Origin: Alloacidobacterium sp035547425
GTDB lineage: Bacteria; Acidobacteriota; Terriglobia; Terriglobales; Acidobacteriaceae
Assembly (NCBI GenBank): GCA_035547425.1
Contig: DASZUU010000002.1
Coordinates: 67,356 to 131,355, forward strand
DNA length: 64,000 nucleotides
Reading direction: 5' to 3'
The number at the start of each line of letters is the position of its first letter. The first letter of the stretch is position 1. The notes beneath the pieces were generated by a model. The model made no database searches and had not been told where the DNA came from. It saw only the letters and a program-made list of their open reading frames with translations. This document shows positions 34,510-40,492 of the stretch, in pieces. The position numbers were made by a program, and so were the translations under genes.

Positions 34510-34859
34510 TAGCGCGCCTCCGCGGCTGCTTTGACAGCGACCGGCTTGGTGAAGCAGCTTACTGTTCCTTCGTGGCAGACAAGACCGTCGCCTTCCACCT
34601 GCACGCGATACAGCACAGTATCGTTGTCGCAATCAGTTGCAGCATCCACAATGCGCAGGCGATTGCCGCTCGATTCGCCCTTCATCCAAAGCTTCTGGCG
34701 CGTGCGGCTCCAAAAGGTTACAAATCCGGTTTCGAGCGTTTTCTGATAGCTCGTCTCATTCTGGAATCCAACCATCAGCACCTGCCCGGTTGCGGCATCC
34801 TGCACGATCGCCGGAACCAGTCCATCCATTTTTGCAAAATCAATCGTGTTGTCGGTCAT
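34509..34859 (-). CDS. hisI: Phosphoribosyl-AMP cyclohydrolase (monofunctional)
   Basis: HisI opens the adenine ring of PR-AMP using zinc and magnesium. The 116 residues show LVPAIVQDAATGQVLMVGF, WMKGESSGNRLRIVDAATDC followed by the metal site DCDNDTVLYRV, and CHEGTVSCF with the other zinc cysteines. There is no HisE domain, and no hisE was found in the window. It is the first structural gene of the operon; AAGGA about 12 nt before the ATG is a modest ribosome-binding site. The attenuator hairpin lies 58 nt upstream. Confidence 0.96.
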   Translation of the reverse strand: MTDNTIDFAKMDGLVPAIVQDAATGQVLMVGFQNETSYQKTLETGFVTFWSRTRQKLWMKGESSGNRLRIVDAATDCDNDTVLYRVQVEGDGLVCHEGTVSCFTKPVAVKAAAEAR

Positions 34860-34917
34860 CTCTCTTCGTCCTTATATTGTGGCCAGCCTTTGCTGCATCC
34901 GTGCAGGCGGCAGATGC

Positions 34918-34953
34918 AAAAAACCCGCCTGCGCTCGGAGCGCATCGGCGGGC
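34918..34953 (-). terminator. his operon attenuator terminator
   Basis: On the minus strand, CCCGCC-GAT-GCGCTC pairs with GAGCGC-A-GGCGGG and is followed by six T residues, a strong Rho-independent terminator. It lies between hisL and hisI. Its 5' arm (34938-34950) can instead pair over 13 bases with hisL sequence at 35000-35012, so terminator and antiterminator exclude each other. Confidence 0.9.
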
Positions 34954-34978
34954 TTTAGGTCCTTTGATTCTGGCTTTT

Positions 34979-35059
34979 TTACTCTAAGCCATAAGGATTC
35001 GCCGACACGCTCGTCACGTGATGATGGTGGTGATGACGATGGTGAAGGTGAATCTGCAT
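34979..35059 (-). CDS. hisL: his operon leader peptide, 26 residues with nine histidines
   Basis: The tiny frame reads MQIHLHHRHHHHHHVTSV and ends in LE-stop. Nine of residues 4-14 are histidine (CAC/CAT), far above chance, and it sits directly upstream of a terminator and hisI. In enterobacterial his operons a ribosome stalled on such a run favours an antiterminator; here the alternative pairing can be drawn in full. An in-frame stop lies just upstream, fixing the ATG as the only usual start. There is no ribosome-binding site, and the promoter -10 ends only 9 nt before the ATG, so the peptide is probably translated from a leaderless or nearly leaderless mRNA. Confidence 0.9.
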   Translation of the reverse strand: MQIHLHHRHHHHHHVTSVSANPYGLE

Positions 35060-35068
35060 CTGCTATTG

Positions 35069-35097
35069 AAGATATGTGGCTTGCGCGGTCATGTCAA
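35069..35097 (-). promoter_or_regulatory. Sigma-70 promoter of the his operon
   Basis: TTGACA (35097-35092) and TATCTT (35074-35069) are separated by exactly 17 nt. The expected start point near 35062 is only about 2-4 nt before the hisL ATG. The stress-protein gene ends 31 nt upstream. Confidence 0.85.
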
Positions 35098-35127
35098 CCC
35101 TTGGATCGCAAATTCATCTTTCTCTCA

Positions 35128-36045
35128 TTATCCGAAGAACCCGTTCCACGGAAACTCCTGTTCGCCGCAGACCGTAAGCACGGGGCATTTCGCCGATGCC
35201 AGCACTTTGTATGTCACACCCGCCGGGGCGTGTGTCTGCAGATGGATGGCGGGGCGAATTCCGAGTACAACAAGGTCCGAGTGGCCTTCATTGGCGAGCT
35301 TGAGAATTGTTGCAGCGGCAGCGCCCTGTTCTACGATGAATTCGGGCGTGCACCATTCCCGTACTTCTTCGGGAACAATGGCGTCCAGCTCATCCAGAAA
35401 CATATTGCGCAGCGAGTCGGCGCAATTTCCCAGATGCCGGGGAATGATATGGCAAAGAGTAATGTGCGCCTTATTTTCCTGTGCCAGGGAGAGAGCAAAG
35501 AGAGCAGCCCGTTCCGTGTCGGGAGTAAAGTCGGTCGCATATAGAATGCTGTGCCAGGAAATGTCGTCTCCATCGGCAATGGCGCATTCGGGGCCGATGG
35601 TCAACACCGGGCAGGAGACGTGACGCAGCACATCTTCAGCAGTTGAGCCCAGAATAAAGCGCGCCAGATCACCCTTGCCGCGTGTACCGAGGACCAGCAA
35701 ATCGGGCTTTGTCTCCTGAGCGAACTTGATAATTGAGGTTGACGGCCTGCCGCCTGTCAACATAATTCCGTTTTCAGCAATGTGACTGTCACGCAATTGC
35801 TTGCGCACCTGCCGGATGCCTTCTTCGCCCCTCAGCCTCAGCTCGCCCAGTGAAATACCTTCGACAGCTTCCGGCGCAGGCGAAGCCACAGAGAGATCGA
35901 CAACATGCATGGCCGTCACCGAAGATCCGAAATGATGGGCCAGCTTCTTCACATAAGCAAGGGCCTTTTCCGAGCTTTCGGAAAAATCTGTTGCGAAGAG
36001 TATTTTTTTTACATCGATGGCGGCGAAATGGCTGGTGGCTGGCAT
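35128..36045 (-). CDS. Tandem universal stress protein (two UspA domains)
   Basis: The 305 residues form two UspA domains, about 10-155 and 165-300. The first begins KKILFATDFSESSEKALAYV and has the ATP-binding pattern GTRGKGDLARFILGS (G-2x-G-9x-G-S). The second begins SILYATDFTPDTERAAL but lacks that glycine pattern near its end (LGIRPAIHLQTH), so it probably does not bind ATP. Such proteins act in the cytoplasm in stress and oxygen-limitation responses. The start has AAGGAG 7 nt upstream, and an earlier ATG at 36114 is rejected for that reason. A CRP-type palindrome lies 77 nt upstream, between this gene and the divergent Crp/Fnr regulator. Confidence 0.93.
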   Translation of the reverse strand: MPATSHFAAIDVKKILFATDFSESSEKALAYVKKLAHHFGSSVTAMHVVDLSVASPAPEAVEGISLGELRLRGEEGIRQVRKQLRDSHIAENGIMLTGGRPSTSIIKFAQETKPDLLVLGTRGKGDLARFILGSTAEDVLRHVSCPVLTIGPECAIADGDDISWHSILYATDFTPDTERAALFALSLAQENKAHITLCHIIPRHLGNCADSLRNMFLDELDAIVPEEVREWCTPEFIVEQGAAAATILKLANEGHSDLVVLGIRPAIHLQTHAPAGVTYKVLASAKCPVLTVCGEQEFPWNGFFG

Positions 36046-36121
36046 ATGGATTCTCCTTTTTCGTTCACTCGTAGAATTACGCCGTCGCTCGATCCAGGCA
36101 GTGATTTGAGGCACTCATGAT

Positions 36122-36137
36122 TGTGATTGCCGTCACA
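36122..36137. promoter_or_regulatory. CRP-type operator TGTGA-N6-TCACA
   Basis: TGTGATTGCCGTCACA is a perfect CRP-class palindrome between the divergent stress-protein and Crp/Fnr regulator genes, roughly equidistant from both start codons. The regulator's recognition helix (SRETITR) has the Arg-Glu-x3-Arg pattern that reads TGTGA in CRP. Confidence 0.7.
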
Positions 36138-36222
36138 GACATTCCCGTCGACTTGTGCCCACCCATCGGATTTCGGCGACAAAGGCGGGAAAAAGAGCAT
36201 ACTGTAGAAGGGTTCTCATGTT

Positions 36223-36933
36223 ATGGTGAATCCGTTTCCATCCCCGGACTCCTGCAAGGACTGCTCTTTCCGCAGCAGCAGAATGTTCTGCAACCTGCAG
36301 GATGCGGCCTTGCGGCATTTCGATCAGATCGGGGTGCAGGTGCGCTACCCGGCGCGGGTTCCTATTTTTCGAGAAGGGGAAACGGCTCGCACGATTCACG
36401 TGCTCTGCACCGGCCATGTGAAGCTCTTTACGAGTTCGCGCGAAGGCAAAACGATGATTCTGAAAATCGCGTGGCCGGGCGACGTCCTGGGACTGGGCGC
36501 GTTACTGCGGCAGGAAAAATATGAATTGACCGCAGAGACGCTGGAACCATGCCAGGTAAAAACCCTACGGCGCGATGAGTTCCTCGACTTTATCGATCGC
36601 TATAGTGAAGCCGGACGACACTCGCTCGAAAGCATGGCAGACGAATACCAGTCGGCGTTCCAGGACGCGCGCAGGCTGGCGCTTTCGGGAACGGCGGCGG
36701 CCAAGCTGGCGGCATTACTGCTCGAGTTCGGACAAAGAGCAGCATGCGCACAACCCGAAATGCGATTTACGCTCGCTCTTACCCATGAAGAGCTGGGCAA
36801 TCTTGCCGGAGTTTCACGCGAGACAATTACCCGCCTGTTAAGCCGATTTCGGGAGGAGGGTTTCATCCATATCAAGGGAACTTCTGTCACGATTACCAAT
36901 CCAGCCCGCTTCCTTGAGCTCAGCGGCGCATAA
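36223..36933 (+). CDS. Crp/Fnr-family regulator with FNR-like cysteines
   Basis: The 236 residues contain a cyclic-nucleotide-binding-type barrel (about 35-145), a dimer helix and a C-terminal winged helix-turn-helix (LTHEELGNLAGVSRETITRL, 185-215). Cysteines at 11, 14, 23 and 110 resemble the four FNR cluster ligands (20, 23, 29, 122), so an oxygen-sensitive iron-sulfur cluster is possible. The barrel lacks the CRP cAMP-pocket signature RxS in the expected place, as far as can be read. The recognition helix is CRP-like rather than FNR-like. Binding to the adjacent TGTGA-N6-TCACA box, controlling itself and the stress protein, is inferred. AAGGG lies 9 nt before the ATG. Confidence 0.9.
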   Translation: MVNPFPSPDSCKDCSFRSSRMFCNLQDAALRHFDQIGVQVRYPARVPIFREGETARTIHVLCTGHVKLFTSSREGKTMILKIAWPGDVLGLGALLRQEKYELTAETLEPCQVKTLRRDEFLDFIDRYSEAGRHSLESMADEYQSAFQDARRLALSGTAAAKLAALLLEFGQRAACAQPEMRFTLALTHEELGNLAGVSRETITRLLSRFREEGFIHIKGTSVTITNPARFLELSGA

Positions 36934-36953
36934 AGCATCGCAAAGGAGACTGT

Positions 36954-37406
36954 GTGCGGTTTACGAGACTGACAATTATGGTTGTTTTGCTGGGATGCTT
37001 TGCCGCAGACATTCCGCTCCATGCCCGGCAGGCGGAAGAGAAGTGCGATGGTTCCACGGTCGATGAGCAAGGAGCTCAGACCGCGAAGAAAGCCCGCGCC
37101 TTTTTAGCGGATTTGCAGGCGGCGATGCGCCATGATGATCGAAAAAAGATCGCGGACATGGTTTCCTTTCCCGTCAACGTGATTTACGAAGGCAAGCGCG
37201 TCCGCATCCGCAACCGCCAGACTTTCCTCGCGCGGTACGATCGTATTTTCACCGCGCATCTGCGGAAGGCGATCCTCGATCAATCTGCGCACTGCCTGTT
37301 CGGCAATGCGAATGGAGAGATGATCGGCAATGGCGAAGTCTGGTTCAGCGAATTAGGCGACGGCTCAGTAAAGATCATCACTCTGAATCCGTCAGTCGGC
37401 TCGTAG
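36954..37406 (+). CDS. Secreted protein of unknown function, NTF2-like possible
   Basis: The start is GTG, supported by AAAGGAG 5 nt upstream. A signal peptide (LTIMVVLLGCFAADIPLHA) precedes about 125 residues with AFLADLQAAMRHDDRKKIADMVSFPVNV, a pattern seen in small NTF2-like or SnoaL-like proteins. Two cysteines (EKCDG, AHCLF) could form a disulfide after export. Function is unknown. It is 20 nt downstream of the Crp/Fnr gene and probably co-transcribed with it. Its stop codon abuts the stop of the convergent pseudouridine synthase gene with no gap. Confidence 0.75.
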   Translation: MRFTRLTIMVVLLGCFAADIPLHARQAEEKCDGSTVDEQGAQTAKKARAFLADLQAAMRHDDRKKIADMVSFPVNVIYEGKRVRIRNRQTFLARYDRIFTAHLRKAILDQSAHCLFGNANGEMIGNGEVWFSELGDGSVKIITLNPSVGS

Positions 37407-38396
37407 TTATTTTTCCAACCTGGCAAGAAACTCTTCCAGCTCATAAGGCAGCGGAGCTGATAATTCCAGCAATTCGCCGGTGCGCGGATGCGCAAAAGCC
37501 AACTCCGCCGCGTGCAAAAAATTGCGGTCGAGGCTTAGTGTTTCCGTCTCTGGCTTGCGCTTTCCCTTTTCAGAAACGGTAAGCTGCGCAGGCGCTCCGT
37601 AAAGCGTATCGCCTACGACAGGATGCCCAATCGAAGCCATGTGAACGCGAATCTGGTGTGTGCGCCCGGTTTCGATGCGCACGCGCACCAGAGTAAAAGC
37701 CCCAAAGCGAGATTGAATGCGGCGCTCCACTTCATAGTGGGAGATCGCCATTCTGCCGCCGGTGACACGGCGCGTCGTCATGCGTGTGCGGCGGATGGCG
37801 TCACGGCTGATGGCAACATTGATAGTGCCTGCATCCTGCTTCAGCGAGCCGTGCACCAGCGCCACGTATGTCTTGCGCATCTGCCTGCGGGAAAACATGT
37901 CGGCCAGCTTGAGGTGGGCTGCGTCGTTGCGGGCGATGATGATGAGGCCGCTGGTCTGCTTGTCGAGCCGATGCACGATGCCGGGCCGCAAGTCGCCCCC
38001 GGTGGAGGATAGCTGCTGATAGTGATGCAGCAACGCATTGACCAGCGTGCCGCGGTTGCGCGCATCGTCCGTGGCTCCGGAGCCGGCGTGCACCATCATG
38101 CCTGCGGGCTTGTTGATGACGGATAAATCGCCGTCTTCGTAAATGATTTCCAGCGGAATTTCTTCCGGCATCGCCCGTAACGGTGGAGGCGTCGGCTCGC
38201 CGCGCACTTCGATGGATTCTCCACCGCGAAGCTTTAACGAGGGCTTGGCGGGTTTGCCATCCACCAGCACCTTGTCTTCAGAAAGAAGCAGCTGCACACG
38301 TGAGCGGCTTACGCCTTCAAGTTGCGTTGCAAGCCAGGCGTCCAGACGCTGGCCTGCGGATTCGGAGGAGACAGAATATGTAGCGGCATCCGGCAT
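37407..38396 (-). CDS. RluA-family pseudouridine synthase (RluD-like)
   Basis: The 329 residues have an N-terminal S4 RNA-binding domain (RLDAWLATQLEGVSRSRVQLLL, KVLVDGKPAK) and a RluA catalytic domain with LSVINKPAGMMVHAG, the catalytic aspartate in GIVHRLDKQTSGLIIIAR near 140, and GRTHQIRVHMASIGHPVVGD. This arrangement is that of RluD/RluC-type enzymes that modify uridines in 23S rRNA; the exact target uridine cannot be stated. It ends back to back with the preceding plus-strand gene and follows an esterase gene by 10 nt. Confidence 0.93.
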   Translation of the reverse strand: MPDAATYSVSSESAGQRLDAWLATQLEGVSRSRVQLLLSEDKVLVDGKPAKPSLKLRGGESIEVRGEPTPPPLRAMPEEIPLEIIYEDGDLSVINKPAGMMVHAGSGATDDARNRGTLVNALLHHYQQLSSTGGDLRPGIVHRLDKQTSGLIIIARNDAAHLKLADMFSRRQMRKTYVALVHGSLKQDAGTINVAISRDAIRRTRMTTRRVTGGRMAISHYEVERRIQSRFGAFTLVRVRIETGRTHQIRVHMASIGHPVVGDTLYGAPAQLTVSEKGKRKPETETLSLDRNFLHAAELAFAHPRTGELLELSAPLPYELEEFLARLEK

Positions 38397-38406
38397 GCGA
38401 TTCTGC

Positions 38407-39390
38407 CTATTTTTTCATGCCCGGACCTTGCAGTCCTGCAGGCCACGGCTCATTTGGCCCGGGCGGCGGCATGGGCGGCGCATCTCTCGGCAGAAATCCG
38501 GAGTGAATCAGCCAGTTGCGCAAGAGCAGCGGCCAGGTGGAAAGCTCCGGAATCGAGCCGCATAGTCCGCAGCCGTGGTTCGCGTAATCATAAATGTGCA
38601 GTTCCACTGGCACATGTGCGCGCTCGAGTGCGCGGTACATGTCGAGGCTGTTTTCCACCGGCACTATTGGATCTTTGGTGGTCGCAAAGAGAAACGTGGG
38701 CGGGGTTTGGGCGTTTACGTGAAGCTGGTTGGAGAATTTTTCCTGCATTTGCGGGTCGGGTGTTGTGCCCAGCAGGTTTTCAAGCGAGCCTTTGTGGGTT
38801 TCCGGGAGCTGCATGCTGATGACCGGATACGACAGGATCATGAAATTGACACGCGCATCCGTGTTGTCGATGTCATCCGTCTTTTCAGGCAGAGGAGCGG
38901 CATCATTGCCGTGAACACCAATGGTGGAGGCCAGATGGCCGCCTGCCGATGATCCCCATACGCCGATCCGATTGGCATCGATTCCGTATTCGGCGGCATG
39001 GGCTCGGATGTAGCGCACGGCACGCATGCCGTCCTGTATCTCCGCCGGATATTTATAAGGGGCAACGCGGTAATTCAGAACAAAAGCCGTTACGCCTTGC
39101 GCATTCAGCCAATGCGCGAACTGGAAGCCCTCATGGGCGATGGCATTATCCACATAGCCGCCGCCGGGAATGACCAGTATGGCCGTTGTTGTCGATTTCG
39201 TTCCGGGGACAAACGGATAGAGGCGAGGCTTATCGACTTCTGCCGTCCCAAGTGCTCCGGGCGCGCCGTTGGGCCATAGAAAAATGGGTTGCGGTATGTT
39301 TGCAGGCGCAGCGATCTGAGCAGAAACCGGAAAATGAGACCTCAAAAGGATAGAAACCACCAGAAAAGCCTGAAATGCAAAAGTTTTCAT
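38407..39390 (-). CDS. Secreted alpha/beta hydrolase (acetyl-esterase / BD-FAE-like)
   Basis: A signal peptide (FQAFLVVSILLRSHFPVSA) precedes an alpha/beta-hydrolase domain. ILVIPGGGYVDNAIAHEG near residue 70 is the oxyanion region, GVWGSSAGGHLAST near 145 the nucleophile elbow, TKDPIVPVENS carries the aspartate and YDYANHGCG the histidine. This is the arrangement of acetylxylan and pectin esterase-like BD-FAE enzymes, suggesting removal of acyl groups from plant or microbial polysaccharides outside the cytoplasm; the substrate is inferred. Start MKTFAFQAF was chosen for the signal peptide; the frame is open upstream to 39477, which would overlap the divergent VWA gene. Confidence 0.85.
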   Translation of the reverse strand: MKTFAFQAFLVVSILLRSHFPVSAQIAAPANIPQPIFLWPNGAPGALGTAEVDKPRLYPFVPGTKSTTTAILVIPGGGYVDNAIAHEGFQFAHWLNAQGVTAFVLNYRVAPYKYPAEIQDGMRAVRYIRAHAAEYGIDANRIGVWGSSAGGHLASTIGVHGNDAAPLPEKTDDIDNTDARVNFMILSYPVISMQLPETHKGSLENLLGTTPDPQMQEKFSNQLHVNAQTPPTFLFATTKDPIVPVENSLDMYRALERAHVPVELHIYDYANHGCGLCGSIPELSTWPLLLRNWLIHSGFLPRDAPPMPPPGPNEPWPAGLQGPGMKK

Positions 39391-39478
39391 CGCCAGCAGT
39401 ATACGGGTTAGCGCGGCGACAATGTGCCGGTTTCCGTGATTTTCGCCATGGCGGCCATGTAGAATGACGGCAGCCACA

Positions 39479-40492
39479 ATGAAGACGGTTTCTGCTACAA
39501 AGTTTCTCTTGCCTTGCGCACTTGCCGCTGTTTTTTCTTTTTCCCTCGCTGCTGTTGCCCAATCGCAGACCCCTCCTGCTGCGCAGCCGGCGCCTGCTCA
39601 GACACAGCCGCCGCCGCAGGTGCAACCCAATGGCCCGCAGCAGAATGGCGACCAGCAATACACCATCAGCACGTCCGCCAACGAAGTCGATCTGGTCTTT
39701 ACCGTAACGGATAAGCACGGCCGCTTCGTCAAAGACCTGAAGCAGAGCGATTTCGCCCTGCTCGACGATCAGAAGGCCCCGGCTCAGATCTTCAGCTTCA
39801 CCCAGCAGACGAATCTTCCGCTGCGTGTCGGCATCCTCATCGACACCAGCACTTCGATCCGCCAGCGCTTCCAGTTTGAACAGCAGGCGGCAGCTGAATT
39901 TCTTTTCAAGATCATTCATCCGAAATCGGACAAGGCCTTTGTGATGGGCTTTGACGTGACGCCGGATTTAAAGCAGGATTGGACCGACAATCTCGATGAG
40001 CTGAATACCGGCATCAACGCGCTGCACTCGGGCGGCGGCACCGCGCTCTTTGACGCCGTTTACACTGCCTGCCGCGACAAGCTTCTCGATCTCTCGCGCG
40101 AACGCCAGCCCGTGCGCCGCGCCATGGTTCTTGTCTCTGACGGCGACGACAACCAGAGCCACGCCTATCTCGACGACGCCATCAAGGAATGTCAGCGCGC
40201 GCAGACGATTGTCTATGCCATCAGCACAAACGTAAGCCCCAGCCGCGACCGCGGAGACGACACGCTGCAGAAGATTGCCGAGGCCACCGGCGGACGCGCC
40301 TTCTTCCCCAAGCGCCTCGAAGATATTTCGCTGAACTTCGCCGATATCGAAGACGAGCTTCGCAGCCAGTACGCGCTGGTTTATAAGCCTGCCGATTTCA
40401 TCGCCAACGGCGCTTTCCGCACCATCTACCTTTTCTGTATGGACCGCCGTTACACGGTGCGCGCCAGCAAGGGCTATTTCGCCACCAAATAA
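39479..40492 (+). CDS. Secreted VWFA-domain protein, acidobacterial type
   Basis: The 337-residue protein starts with a signal peptide (FLLPCALAAVFSFSLAAVA) and a Pro/Gln-rich linker, then a short strand-rich domain (VDLVFTVTDKHGRFVKDLKQ) and a von Willebrand A domain. The MIDAS motif DTSTS is at residue 122, with GGGTALFDAVYTAC and MVLVSDGDDNQS supplying the other metal ligands. This layout, including SDFALLDDQKAPAQIFSF, is that of the VWFA-related proteins expanded in Acidobacteriota. A role in surface or periplasmic protein binding is likely; the partner is unknown. Its stop codon directly abuts that of the convergent permease gene. Confidence 0.9.
   Translation: MKTVSATKFLLPCALAAVFSFSLAAVAQSQTPPAAQPAPAQTQPPPQVQPNGPQQNGDQQYTISTSANEVDLVFTVTDKHGRFVKDLKQSDFALLDDQKAPAQIFSFTQQTNLPLRVGILIDTSTSIRQRFQFEQQAAAEFLFKIIHPKSDKAFVMGFDVTPDLKQDWTDNLDELNTGINALHSGGGTALFDAVYTACRDKLLDLSRERQPVRRAMVLVSDGDDNQSHAYLDDAIKECQRAQTIVYAISTNVSPSRDRGDDTLQKIAEATGGRAFFPKRLEDISLNFADIEDELRSQYALVYKPADFIANGAFRTIYLFCMDRRYTVRASKGYFATK

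Noticed and set aside
35063..35092. Nine-codon frame (MTAQATYLQ) near the his promoter
   Set aside because: Its ATG overlaps the -35 region, so it lies upstream of the expected transcript start. The His-rich frame downstream is the leader peptide.
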